From positions 1 to 56,255 of the forward strand of contig NZ_VEGP01000032.1 of assembly GCF_007679495.1 (NCBI RefSeq): 56,255 nt of DNA, written 5' to 3'. Within the stretch, counting starts at the first letter, position 1. Each line of letters starts with the position of its first letter. This stretch comes from Paenibacillus sp. 32O-W (GTDB taxonomy: Bacteria > Bacillota > Bacilli > Paenibacillales > NBRC-103111). The position numbers and the translations under genes are program-made. Positions 15,444 to 24,401 of the stretch are shown here, in pieces. A model generated the notes under the pieces. It was not told where the DNA came from. It saw only the letters and a program-made list of their open reading frames with translations, and made no database searches.

Positions 15444-17114
15444 ATGAAAAATGTTGAAAAATACGCCAGAGGATATTTTATGCCGCCGGTAACAAGCTTG
15501 AAATGGACCCAGAAGGAATATATTACAGAAGCGCCGATTTGGTGCAGCGTCGATCTTCGTGACGGAAATCAGGCATTAATCGTTCCGATGAATTTAGAGG
15601 AAAAGCTGGAATACTTCAAATTGCTTGTAGATATCGGATTCAAGGAGATCGAGGTTGGATTTCCCGCAGCTTCGGAAACGGAGTTCGCCTTTCTGCGCAC
15701 ATTGATCGAGCAGGATTTGATCCCGGACGATGTAACGATCCAAGTGCTTACCCAATCGAGAGAGCATATTATCCGCAAAACCTTCGAATCGCTCAAAGGC
15801 GCGAAAAAAGCCGTAGTCCATTTGTACAACTCGACCTCCGTGGCGCAGCGGGAGCAGGTATTCCGCAAGTCCAAGGAAGAGATTATCGACATCGCCGTGA
15901 GCGGCGCCAAGCTGTTGAAGGAATGCGCTCAGGAGACGGAAGGGAACTTTCAGTTCCAGTATTCGCCGGAGAGCTTTACCGGTACGGAGATCGATTTTGC
16001 ACTGGAGATCTGCAATAGCGTACTCGACGTATGGCAGCCGACGGCGGAGAACCCGGTCATCATCAATCTTCCTGCAACGGTGTCCATGTCGATGCCTCAC
16101 GTCTACGCCAGCCAGATCGAGTATATGAGCGAGCATCTGAATTACCGGGAGCACGTGATTTTGTCGGTCCATCCGCATAACGACAGAGGAACGGGCGTAG
16201 CGGATGCGGAGCTGGCAATGCTGGCCGGCGCCCAGCGCGTTGAAGGCACATTGTTCGGAAACGGGGAACGAACGGGGAACGTCGATATTGTGACGCTGGC
16301 GCTAAACATGTACTCCCACGGGGTCGATCCGAAGCTGAATTTTGAGAACATTCCTGAGATCATCTCCGTGTATGAACGAATGACCAAAATGAAAGTAGGC
16401 GAAAGACATCCTTATGGAGGCGAGCTGGTATTCACCGCTTTCTCCGGTTCACATCAGGATGCCATTGCCAAAGGAATGAAATGGCGTGAGGAGAAGGAGC
16501 CTCGGCATTGGTCGGTCCCTTATCTGCTGATTGATCCCAAGGACATCGGCAGGGAGTATGAAGGCGATATTATCCGCATTAACAGCCAGTCCGGTAAAGG
16601 CGGAATCGGGTACGTGCTGCAGCTGAAGTACGGACTGGATCTACCGGCGAAGATGCGCGAAAACTTCGGATACTTCGTGAAAAACGTATCGGATCAGCAG
16701 CAGAAGGAGCTGATGCCCGAAGAAATATACGATATTTTCGTGAAGGAATATGTGAATATAAAAACGCCTGTCGAGTTTGTCAAATACCGCTTTACAGATA
16801 ATGATGATTTTCACACCGTTGTCACGATACGGACCGGCACGGAAGTCAAGGAAATTGAAGGCACCGGAAACGGAAGACTCGATGCGATCAGCCATGCGCT
16901 GCAAACCGAACTCGGATTGAATTACAGCGATTTGATCTATACAGAACACGCTCTGGAGGCAGGGTCTAAATCACAAGCAGTCTCTTATATCGGCATCACG
17001 GCTTCAGACGGAAGCGTATATTGGGGTTGCGGCATTGACGTTGACATTATGACCTCATCTGTCAAAGCTCTGTTCAGTGCAGTGAATCGATTTAGCCGTA
17101 ATACCACTAACTGA
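15444..17114 (+). CDS. leuA: 2-isopropylmalate synthase, LeuA2 type
   Basis: 556 residues from ATG 15444 with AAGGAAGG upstream. Earlier in-frame ATGs lie inside the T-box leader and are rejected. The enzyme condenses acetyl-CoA with 2-oxoisovalerate, the first committed step of leucine synthesis. The HMGL-like barrel shows WCSVDLRDGNQAL (metal Asp), EVGFPAASETEF, the HPHNDRGTGVADAELA metal-binding stretch with two His, and GTLFGNGERTGNVD. The C-terminal third (from about 430) is the LeuA regulatory dimer domain for leucine feedback (TVVTIRTGTEVKEIEGTGNG). Length and start (MPPVTSLKWTQKEYITEAP) match the LeuA2 subgroup. It appears monocistronic, with a terminator at 17206. Confidence 0.95.
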   Translation: MKNVEKYARGYFMPPVTSLKWTQKEYITEAPIWCSVDLRDGNQALIVPMNLEEKLEYFKLLVDIGFKEIEVGFPAASETEFAFLRTLIEQDLIPDDVTIQVLTQSREHIIRKTFESLKGAKKAVVHLYNSTSVAQREQVFRKSKEEIIDIAVSGAKLLKECAQETEGNFQFQYSPESFTGTEIDFALEICNSVLDVWQPTAENPVIINLPATVSMSMPHVYASQIEYMSEHLNYREHVILSVHPHNDRGTGVADAELAMLAGAQRVEGTLFGNGERTGNVDIVTLALNMYSHGVDPKLNFENIPEIISVYERMTKMKVGERHPYGGELVFTAFSGSHQDAIAKGMKWREEKEPRHWSVPYLLIDPKDIGREYEGDIIRINSQSGKGGIGYVLQLKYGLDLPAKMRENFGYFVKNVSDQQQKELMPEEIYDIFVKEYVNIKTPVEFVKYRFTDNDDFHTVVTIRTGTEVKEIEGTGNGRLDAISHALQTELGLNYSDLIYTEHALEAGSKSQAVSYIGITASDGSVYWGCGIDVDIMTSSVKALFSAVNRFSRNTTN

Positions 17115-17205
17115 TTGCTCTCTAACGGTTAGGAGCGCTTCGTAAGGATAGATCAAGGTACCCCAAAGGGCTGTTTTTCTGTGAAACATAGGGCCAATAA
17201 ACTAA

Positions 17206-17229
17206 GGAGTCGCCGCAGGCGGCTCCTTT
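17206..17229 (+). terminator. Intrinsic terminator downstream of leuA
   Basis: GGAGTCGCC (17206-17214), loop GCA, GGCGGCTCC (17218-17226), then TTT. One G-T wobble in a 9-bp stem. The T-run is short. Confidence 0.65.
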
Positions 17230-17386
17230 CACATTCCTTGCCGATAGACCTGTTAAGCTGAACCGTACTCTAATACAAGGGCAAGCTATTGAGTGTAAAA
17301 AGCCAGTAAACGTAACGTTTCTAATAAGTAAAGACAATCCTCATCTGACGCCAGACGAGGATTGTTCAATGTTCACCTGCTATAGA

Positions 17387-17810
17387 TTATTTAACTTTAA
17401 TAAATTCCTCATGTTTGAAAATCATCGGGGTTGCTGTACGTCCATTCGCTGTAGTACCCGACAGGGCAATTACAACGCCGTTCGCATTTTTACTCGTATC
17501 CCCTTCCATCACCACACGGAGCATGTTGTTACCACGGAAGGTATTGGGTCCCGAGGGTACTCTTAGAAATGCACAGTTTCCTGCAGGTATTGTAACTCTT
17601 CGCCGGAATATTCTAATTTCTGGAGGAGTAGCCGGGAATAATGCTCTCTCTACAAACATGAACGGATATAATGACAGTGGATCTACGGTTCGAAATATTT
17701 TTAAGCCCGATTTGTAATACCCTTACCGCTCCCCTACGGGTACCGTCAACAGATGATGGCACGATAAAAGGTCCTGATGTAAGCTTTACGCTCTTTCTCC
17801 TTAACCGCAT
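17387..17810 (-). pseudogene. Hypothetical protein, frameshifted
   Basis: Two overlapping minus-strand frames seem to be one protein of about 135-140 residues. The first starts at ATG 17810 (AAAGGA upstream) with a basic N-terminus, then GAVRVLQIGLKNISNRRSTV. The second continues with VERALFPATPPEIRIFRRRV, TIPAGNCAFLRVPSGPNTFR, MLRVVMEGDTSKNANGVVIA and ends KHEEFIKVK. The frame changes near 17650-17665. The beta-strand-rich text suggests a structural or surface protein, but the family is not recognised. Just upstream on the same strand, the tail SIVRPTITGLTVPT ends at about 17850 and may be a related gene remnant. Confidence 0.45.
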
Positions 17811-17940
17811 GATCTATCATTCCTTTCTTGGTTGTTCTTAACTAATTTATGTAGGAACGGTGAGGCCCGTAATGGTTGGCCGCACAATAGAAGATTAATA
17901 GGCATGGTTGTTGAGAAGGCGGTCTTTCTACTAGATTAAG

Positions 17941-18465
17941 ATGCAATTCATAAGTATGTGTACCGTATATTTTTACCCTAAGGCAAATCTATTAAGTCAT
18001 GGGCCCCATAAGTTTGAAACCGCCGGGTATATTGCATTAGAAACTAAATCTACTATTCAAGTGGATAGTCGTTTGCGGGAACGTGCTAATTGGGGCGACC
18101 TTCCAGGCCAAACCTTTGATGAGTTTGTTGCCATGTGGGAGCGGTGCACGTCTGAACCCGAATATATACCGCCTGTAGGCGATTCAGCAAAGCAAGCCGG
18201 GGAACGTTTATCTTCATTTTTAACAGAATTAGCACAGAAACATCCGTTCCAAAGTCATATTGTAATGGTTACGCATGGAGGATTAATAACGGACTTTCTT
18301 GTAAATACATTCCCCGGGGATCAACTTGATCTATGGCATCCCAATTTCATTGCCGTACAAAGCCAGTTAATTCCCGAGTGTTCTATAACCACGCTAATTT
18401 ATGAAAACGGGCAATATCAAATTGCAGATTTGGCATCTGTTGAGCATTTAGAATCCATCCTTTAA
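17941..18465 (+). pseudogene. Histidine phosphatase family protein with the N-terminal catalytic motif deleted
   Basis: From about residue 18 the frame matches the phosphoglycerate-mutase-like fold: SHGPHKFETAGYIALET, VDSRLRERANWGD, QTFDEFVAMWERC and the second catalytic histidine in HIVMVTHGGL. The N-terminal phospho-acceptor motif (RHG/RHA), normally near residue 10, is absent. The start reads MCTVYFYPKAN and jumps straight into the middle of the fold, so 40-50 codons are missing. No ribosome binding site is evident. Without the nucleophilic histidine the product would be inactive. Confidence 0.6.
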
Positions 18466-18590
18466 CCATACCAATATGTAAAGTTGGTTTAAGATATTTA
18501 TTGCCTATATTCCACCTGTTTTCGTTGCTATGATCTTCATATATCAGATGCGCAGCTGATCAATTGGAAAATGGAAAAGGGGATCAAAAG

Positions 18591-19295
18591 ATGGGTAAGG
18601 ACCACATCATTCAATCGATGCTTTCTGCAAAGGTAAGTATGACGCCGAATGGGTTTGTTGCAGACCAATTAAGCCCGAAGCAGTTTGCGGATTGCCACGA
18701 GTTGTTTTTTGACAAGATTTTCGAAATTAGTTCATCGGATATATCGGGAGTAGAAGGCTATGGTGAGTTTAATGAGGATTGTCAAACAAATTATAGGACC
18801 TGCAGGGAATTTCTGATCGATACCTTTGCGGAGGATAAAGAGGGGTATTGGTACAACTGGAGGGAAATGTTTGAAACGACGGTTTTGGAACGTGAATTTT
18901 TCGAAAAATACTTTAAGGAAATGGAGGACAGAATTCATTATTGCGAAGGCAAGCGTTATTTGGTTAATAATAATACATTTTTCGTCAATATGATTACGGA
19001 TGGGAAGACAACGGTTGGTTTCCCTGACTGGAGCAGATCCGGTATTTGCGATCTCCTGTTGGATTTTTCCATTATGGACCTGAATAAGCCTTACTTAAAA
19101 ATACCGGAATTGTTGGTGGAGTATTGCAAGCAAAGGGACATCGTCATACCGGATTTTCAAGAAAGATACTTATGTATGGCTTATTATAAAGGAATCGATG
19201 TCTTGCGTTGGCATGCATCGATTGATGATACGGAATCCTGCATGTCTATAATGAAATCTGTCAGTGAACTGAAGGATCGACTATACGCCCTATAG
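18591..19295 (+). pseudogene. Hygromycin-B-kinase-like aminoglycoside phosphotransferase, degraded
   Basis: 234 residues from ATG 18591 with AAAAGGGG upstream. The sequence follows APH(4)/hygromycin-B-kinase-like enzymes: VEGYGEFNEDCQTNYRTCRE, FLIDTFAEDKEGYWYNWREM, MEDRIHYCEGKRYLVN, then FPDWSRSGICDLLLDFSIMD and LCMAYYKGIDVLRWHASIDD. Such enzymes phosphorylate a drug with ATP. Two defects are seen. The N-terminal ATP-binding lobe is largely missing, and the catalytic loop, expected as H-x-D with a following Asn, reads LVNNNTFFVNM. The His and Asp are thus replaced by Asn. The metal-binding Asp (FPDWS) remains. It is probably inactive; whether it is expressed is unknown. Confidence 0.6.
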
Positions 19296-19533
19296 ATGGT
19301 GATGGTATGAAATATGAAAATGCCGGCGATGTGTTGCCGGAGGAATTATTGAAAGAAATTCAGAAATATGCGGCAGGAAAACTGCTCTATATCCCTTCCG
19401 GGGAGGAAAAAAGGGCATGGGGCGAAATGTCCGGATACCGGGATCAATTGCAGAGGCGCAACCTGATGATTCGCAATAAGTATGCCAACGGGATTACGGT
19501 TTCGGAGCTTGCGGACGAATACATTCCGTGACG

Positions 19534-19692
19534 GGGCAAGTATACGGTTGGTTTGGCGATGTGACGGATACGAGATGGCATACGCTGGAGTTCCAGGCCG
19601 TCATTCAAACGGGACAAGGTGGCCAGACGATCCAAAATACTGCACTCGTGAATGCTGACAACATAGATCAGCCAGGCGAACCGACGGAGATC
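19534..19692 (+). pseudogene. DUF11-like surface-protein repeat fragment inside the CD3324 gene
   Basis: The frame encodes GQVYGWFGDVTDTRWHTLEF, then QAVIQTGQGGQTIQNTALVN and NIDQPGEPT. This is the pattern of DUF11/prealbumin-like beta domains that occur in tandem in large secreted surface proteins. It has no signal peptide, start or neighbouring repeats. It is a stray internal piece lying between the two halves of the CD3324 gene. Confidence 0.5.
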
Positions 19693-19792
19693 ATGTTGGT
19701 GTGGCAAGTGCTTTTTGATTGGAATGGATCACTTAACGCCTGGATGCATGCTGCCGGACTTGAACAGATAGACTGGATGAAATCGGCCTGGT

Positions 19793-19918
19793 GCCCGCTC
19801 CCTCCAAATCGGCCGTCTCATAGTAGTCTCGCGGGATGCTTTGCAGCCCTGCAAGGAATAAGATAATGTTGTAGCCGATATGTTTCCATAGGTAGAATAC
19901 GGAGATCACACCTCTCGA
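19793..19918 (-). pseudogene. Fragment of a sugar ABC transporter permease
   Basis: On the minus strand, about 40 codons read VISVFYLWKHIGYNIILFLA, then GLQSIPRDYYETADLEGAG. This is the hydrophobic stretch plus the EAA loop that contacts the ATPase in MalF-type carbohydrate permeases. Neither end of a permease gene is present. Orientation is opposite to the flanking CD3324 halves. Confidence 0.6.
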
Positions 19919-20387
19919 CGGAGGCTACAGGCACTATCCTGGATTCCATTAAGAAAATCATCTATTCGAAGAAAAATGACAGACATTTAATCTATTCTCC
20001 GACTATAGAATCAGCTGTACAATATGCGAATGCCGGAATGCTCGAGGAATGGATTCAGTGCTATCTGCTGCTCACCCGAAAAGTGGCTCCCATTCTGCAT
20101 GATGTTATGAAGGAGGACCAGCTATATTTTGGAGTCGTTAAGTTTCCACTGCGTCTTATCGAGCGTGATGGATAAGTTATGATGATGAGCTCGAAAAACT
20201 AAAGCCGTTGTTACGCAATGCTTACCAGTGCATATACAATTATCAGCTTGTTCGTTCTCCTATACGATTCGTACGAAAGCTATAATCAACGACGGCGCTC
20301 TGGAGAATCTGACTTCATACTGAATCAGAAGCGGCTGGAGGGCGGCTGCATCGTCATCATTTTCATCTGCAAGGTTTTCCCCACTCC

Positions 20388-20545
20388 CTATGACAAAGTT
20401 GCGGTGAAATCTGGATGGGTACCCGTATGAATGCCATTATAATAATTTAGTTTTGTCATCATGGGTGGTAAATCTTCATTTTTCTCGACAAATACAATAT
20501 CCCAATTTGCTAAAGCATCGTTGCCCCAAGGAATGGACAATGGAT
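20388..20545 (-). pseudogene. Unrecognised C-terminal coding fragment
   Basis: A minus-strand frame reads NPLSIPWGNDALANWDIVFV, EKNEDLPPMMTKLNYYNGIH, TGTHPDFTATLS and then TAG at 20388-20390. The composition is protein-like and ends cleanly, but no upstream part or start is present. Family not recognised. The surrounding 20176-20612 otherwise holds only short broken frames, for example a + strand piece YDDELEKLKPLLRNAYQCIY near 20180-20240. Confidence 0.3.
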
Positions 20546-20612
20546 TTTTTTGATGCGATCCCCTCCCGTCCTTACGAAAATGTCATTGTCCGCGTTTAAT
20601 GCCCAGTACTAG

Positions 20613-20900
20613 TGGTTCCAATGTTATGGAATAACACTTGTTTATTTGACGCCGACGATGGTCTTCGTCGTCCTGATGTCGATTATGAATACGTTCAAAA
20701 TATTCCGTGAAACGTACCTGATCGCAGGAGATTATCCGCATGACAGCATCTATACGCTTCAGCATTTTATGAACAATATGTTCCTCGCGATGGATGTACA
20801 GAAGCTGTCTGCGGCTGCGACGCTTATGGCGATAGGTATCTATATCATCGTGACTATGCTTCTTCGGTTAGAGAAGCGGTATACACAATTTATGGAATGA
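20613..20900 (+). pseudogene. C-terminal third of a carbohydrate ABC permease (MalF-like)
   Basis: The frame from 20613 to TGA 20898-20900 reads GITLVYLTPTMVFVVLMSIM, NTFKIFRETYLIAGDYPHDS, IYTLQHFMNNMFLAMD, and ends with a last helix and RLEKRYTQFME. This is the end of a MalF/UgpA-type inner-membrane subunit. About 200 N-terminal residues and the start codon are missing because upstream DNA is unrelated debris. The next permease starts 13 bases later, so this was the first or second gene of an operon. Confidence 0.65.
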
Positions 20901-20913
20901 TACGGGAGGAAGA

Positions 20914-21793
20914 ATGAAAAACAGGGGGTTCGTTCGGAACCTACCGGTCACGCTGGTGATGGCGTGTATCGGGCTCATGATGCTTTTTCCTATTGTGATT
21001 ACTTTCACAAACTCGCTCATGACGGAGCATGAAATTCGCGGTAATTACGAACTGGTTGGTAAGATGCCGGTCACTACGCAAGGGGAGCCTGCACAATTCG
21101 TGAATCTGAAGCTCATCCCGGATTGGCTGTCCTTCGAGCAGTACGGGAACGTGCTGCTGGATACGCCGACGTATTTGTTCATGTTATGGAATTCCGTCGC
21201 GATGGTCGTGGCGATCATTGCGGGACAGACGGTTGTAAGTGCGCTGGCAGCGTACGCTTTTGCCAAGCTCCGGTTCAAGGGGAGAGAAGGCTGGTTTCGG
21301 GTTTACTTGGTGACGATGTTAATGCCTTTCCCCAGGTGACCTTGGTTCCGAATTATATTATTGCCGACAAGCTGGGATTGCTGAACATGGCTAGCGCGAT
21401 TATTCTGCCGGGGATATTCGCGGCATTCGGTGTGTTCATGCTGAGACAATTTATGCTGTCGATTCCCTATGCGCTGGTTGAAGCGGCACAGCTCGATGGC
21501 GCCGGTCATTACCGCATTTTCTATCGGATTATGCTGCCTTTGATGAAGCCGGGGATTGCTGCGCTGATCGTCTTGCTCTTCGTTGATTATTGGAATATGG
21601 TCGAGCAGCCCTTAATTTTCTTGGAGGATGCGTTTAAGCAGCCATTATCGCTTATTTATCCAGAATTCATAAGGAAGCCCAAGGCATCGGCTTTGCCGCA
21701 TCGCTAATCTATATGACGCCGATGGTTCTCCTGTTTTTATATGCGGAGTCTTATTTTATCGAAGGGATTCAGATGTCGGGGATCAAAGGGTAG
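20914..21793 (+). pseudogene. Carbohydrate ABC permease (MalG-like) with two frameshifts
   Basis: ATG 20914 with GGGAGGAAG upstream starts a MalG-type subunit: an N-terminal helix (LPVTLVMACIGLMMLFPIVI), an extracellular loop, TAYAFA-type SALAAYAFAKLRFKGRE, then MLMPF. There the frame shifts at a C-rich run (about 21328-21338). The next frame continues VTLVPNYIIADKLGLLN and the EAA loop ALVEAAQLDGAGHYRIFYRI. A second shift near 21670 leads into KEAQGIGFAASLIYMTPMVL, then ESYFIEGIQMSGIKG and TAG at 21791. All parts of the protein are encoded, so it is either a recently broken gene or one with two sequencing indels. Confidence 0.7.
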
Positions 21794-21813
21794 CTCAGGA
21801 GAGGAGGGATAGG

Positions 21814-22974
21814 ATGGCTGCAGGGTTTACAGAAGCGGTCGAAGCAAGAAAGAAACGAAAACTAGTGTGGCTCTCCGGTCTGTTCTTCAGCGTGCTCCTT
21901 TTCCTTACCCTCGCGAGCAATACATTGTTGACGTTAAATCTGCCGAAGGTGCGAACGGAACTAGCGAGGGAAGGAGCGTTAGTAACCACGTGGCGTGGCA
22001 CGGCCAGGCTGATGCCTCGGCAGCATGTCGATTTATCGAACCGGGCGGAATGGTCCATTAAGGAGGTTCATGTGAAAGAGGGGGATCACGTGGCGAAGGG
22101 GCAGACGTTAATCACCTATGAGAATCCTGCTGCTGAGCGGGAAATCCTGGATATACAGGCAGGCCTTGCACAACAGCAGCTAACGTTAGTTGACTTGCAA
22201 GATGATTATATTGAAGCCGTACAAAATAACGACGAGATACAGGCACGCCGCTCGAAGCGGGAATTAGAAAGTGCGCGATTAGCCATTGGTGTTCAGGAGC
22301 GGAAATTGAGCGCGATGCAATCGGAGGCGCTTGATCGCAAACGCATCATCGCGCCTTTCGACGGTATCGTGACACAGATACGTGCGACGCCGGAGCTGCC
22401 GTCGGGGAGAGGCGGGCCGGATATCAGCGTAGCGAGTAGCCAGCAAGGCTATCAATTCGAGATTGTCATCCCGGATGCCATGGGTCGGAAATTGCGTACC
22501 GAAGAGAAGATGAACGTTCAGATCGAGCATGAGGGGGTAAGTGTCCCAGTTGAAGGAATCATTACCGATATTCGTCCGATGACAGGCATTGATGGAGGGA
22601 CTCCCCTCCAAGAGGGAGCGGGAGGGGCTGTATCTCAGACGGATTCGGGTCAACGGGTCGTTGTGAAGGTCCAACATCCGAATGTTCAAGCGAATGACCT
22701 CGTGAGCGTGGAATTGACACAATCGGAGAAGACCGATGGTGGCATGCTCGTATTGAACCAAGCGATTCATCGGGAAGGGAAGGACAGCTATGTGCTTGTT
22801 ATCGATGAGCATTCAGGTCCGCTGGGCAATACCTTTATTGTTCGTAAGGCTCCCGTCCAATTAGGGGGGACGAATGGCCAAGAAACCCTGGTATTACAAG
22901 GGATATCCGTGAAGGATCGCATCATTGTCGAGAGCAGTGAACCGCTAGCAGAAGGTCAACGCGTAAGGGTCTAA
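21814..22974 (+). CDS. HlyD/RND-type periplasmic adaptor (membrane fusion protein)
   Basis: 386 residues from ATG 21814 with GAGGAGGGA upstream, 20 bases after the permease gene. One N-terminal membrane helix (KLVWLSGLFFSVLLFLTLAS, about 16-35) is followed by a biotinyl-lipoyl half (IKEVHVKEGDHVAKGQTLIT). Then come a helical hairpin of about 65 residues with coiled-coil character (NDEIQARRSKRELESARLAI), the returning lipoyl half (RKRIIAPFDGIVTQI) and beta-barrel domains. Adaptors of this kind normally bridge exporters such as MacB- or RND-type pumps. Here the neighbours are importer-type sugar permeases and a solute-binding protein, an unusual pairing. It probably acts outside the membrane of this Gram-positive cell. 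Confidence 0.8.
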   Translation: MAAGFTEAVEARKKRKLVWLSGLFFSVLLFLTLASNTLLTLNLPKVRTELAREGALVTTWRGTARLMPRQHVDLSNRAEWSIKEVHVKEGDHVAKGQTLITYENPAAEREILDIQAGLAQQQLTLVDLQDDYIEAVQNNDEIQARRSKRELESARLAIGVQERKLSAMQSEALDRKRIIAPFDGIVTQIRATPELPSGRGGPDISVASSQQGYQFEIVIPDAMGRKLRTEEKMNVQIEHEGVSVPVEGIITDIRPMTGIDGGTPLQEGAGGAVSQTDSGQRVVVKVQHPNVQANDLVSVELTQSEKTDGGMLVLNQAIHREGKDSYVLVIDEHSGPLGNTFIVRKAPVQLGGTNGQETLVLQGISVKDRIIVESSEPLAEGQRVRV

Positions 22975-23027
22975 TGCGCTTGGGCCGTATCGGTCGATCG
23001 CATAGAGAATGTAGAGGAGTGGTTAGG

Positions 23028-24350
23028 ATGAAAAAAAGCGGTGTACTTAGCTTAATCGTTGTAATAACGATGACGTTGGCGGCATGTGCCGGCGGACAGG
23101 CCGGTGAGGCGAAGCGAGAAGGTCAGCAGGAACAAAACGGGAAGAAAATCGTTGTCTTTTCCGTATTGCAAGCGGATCCTATGTATTCTCTGGCAGAGAA
23201 AAAGTATGAAGAGCAGCATCCCGATGTGGATATTCAAATCAAGGAATACGGCGGAGGGGAGGGCTCCAATCAAGAAGGTGATCTCGAGAAATATGTGAAG
23301 ACCACCAATACAGAGCTATTGTCCGGCAAAGGGGCCGATTTGATCGCCCTGGATGTGAGCGGTCTGCCGGTTGAGAAATACGTAGACAAGCAAGCGCTTG
23401 TGAACTTGAGCGAGTTGATGAAGCAGGACCCTGACTTTGATTCCAACTTGTATGAGATGAATATCCTGGACGGGGCCAAGATGAGAGGGGGGCTCTATTC
23501 GCTGCCACTGCGGTTCTTCCTGGACAGTCTTATGGGCGATGCTAAGGCAATTGAGCAATCCGGCGTGAAATTCGATGACAGCACGTGGACATGGGGGGAG
23601 TTCACAGAGGTGGGCAAACGTCTGGCGGCATCCGGCGGGCACACGTATTCGATGGGGAATACGCCGCCTGAGCGGATGTTGAACATTCTGTTCGTCGACA
23701 ACTATACTCGCATTGTCCATGAAGAGAAGCGCCCTGCCAGCTTCGATACCAGTGCATTCGTTGGACTGATGGAGCAAGTGAAAACGATGTATGCGGAAAA
23801 GGTGGTTACGGATGCGGAAGTTAATGCAGGAGATTATTTTTTTGCACCCGCTTTGATCCTATCGCCTGAAGATTATTTCGAAGGGCCTGCGATGTTCTAT
23901 GAGCAAGGGAAGATCTATCGCAAGCCGCTCGCTGCCGGGCAGCAGGCTGGAGTCACCTTCTTGATGCATAAGAACTTAGGAATAAATAGGAATTCGAAAG
24001 TGCAGACAGAAGCGTGGGATTTCTTGAAGTTCTTATTGTCCGAAGAAATGCAGACCATGCCTGGATTACAAGGGTTTTCTCTCAATAAAAAGGTAAACGA
24101 GAAGACGTTAAAGGATCTTGAAGACAAAGGCACTATCGAGTCGCCCTTGGGATCCGTGATTCCGGTCCAGAAGGCAGACATCGACATGATCAAGCAGATG
24201 CTGGCCGATGCGATCACGCCGCAAAAAAATGATTCGAAGATCCAACAAATCATTGAAGAGGAAGCGAAGGCTTACTATAGCGGTCAGAAATCGGCACAAG
24301 CGGTTGCGGATTTGGTCGCAAACCGTGTAACAACCTACTTAAATGAGTAG
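23028..24350 (+). CDS. Extracellular solute-binding lipoprotein (family 1-like)
   Basis: 440 residues from ATG 23028, chosen because GAGGAGTGG lies upstream and a lipoprotein signal follows. MKKSGVLSLIVVITMTLAAC has its lipobox cysteine at residue 20. An in-frame ATG at 22974 would spoil the signal. The mature part reads like a sugar-binding protein of the MalE/UgpB group: KIVVFSVLQADPMYSLAEKK, ADLIALDVSGLPVEKYVDKQ, YSLPLRFFLDSLMGD, DDSTWTWGEFTEVGKRL, AWDFLKFLLSEEMQ. It would capture a ligand for the ABC permeases upstream. Ligand unknown. Its gene follows the HlyD-like gene by 53 bases. Confidence 0.8.
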   Translation: MKKSGVLSLIVVITMTLAACAGGQAGEAKREGQQEQNGKKIVVFSVLQADPMYSLAEKKYEEQHPDVDIQIKEYGGGEGSNQEGDLEKYVKTTNTELLSGKGADLIALDVSGLPVEKYVDKQALVNLSELMKQDPDFDSNLYEMNILDGAKMRGGLYSLPLRFFLDSLMGDAKAIEQSGVKFDDSTWTWGEFTEVGKRLAASGGHTYSMGNTPPERMLNILFVDNYTRIVHEEKRPASFDTSAFVGLMEQVKTMYAEKVVTDAEVNAGDYFFAPALILSPEDYFEGPAMFYEQGKIYRKPLAAGQQAGVTFLMHKNLGINRNSKVQTEAWDFLKFLLSEEMQTMPGLQGFSLNKKVNEKTLKDLEDKGTIESPLGSVIPVQKADIDMIKQMLADAITPQKNDSKIQQIIEEEAKAYYSGQKSAQAVADLVANRVTTYLNE

Positions 24351-24401
24351 ACGGCAATTCAAATTCCAAATTGAAATCCGAAAAGAAAGGAATAATTCAA
24401 A

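Larger units (their letters stand above)
19307..20175 (+). pseudogene. CD3324-family HTH protein split by an insert of foreign fragments
   Basis: The 5' part (19307-19531, ATG 19307) reads MKYENAGDVLPEELLKEIQK, KLLYIPSGEEKRAWGE, RNLMIRNKYANGITVSELAD, the standard CD3324 beginning. It breaks off at DEYIP and a stop, just where the family continues with LDSIKKIVYSKK. That continuation reappears about 400 bases later, at 19939-19980 (LDSIKKIIYSKKNDRHLIYS). It goes on with a long C-terminal extension (SAVQYANAGMLEEWIQCYLL) to TAA 20173-20175. Between them lie a DUF11-like fragment and a minus-strand permease fragment. CD3324 proteins are small Mor-like DNA-binding proteins of unknown role. This copy is dead. 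Confidence 0.7.

Noticed and set aside
15594-16178. 194-codon minus-strand frame inside leuA
   Set aside because: Shadow of leuA in a GC-biased region; no start context or motif.
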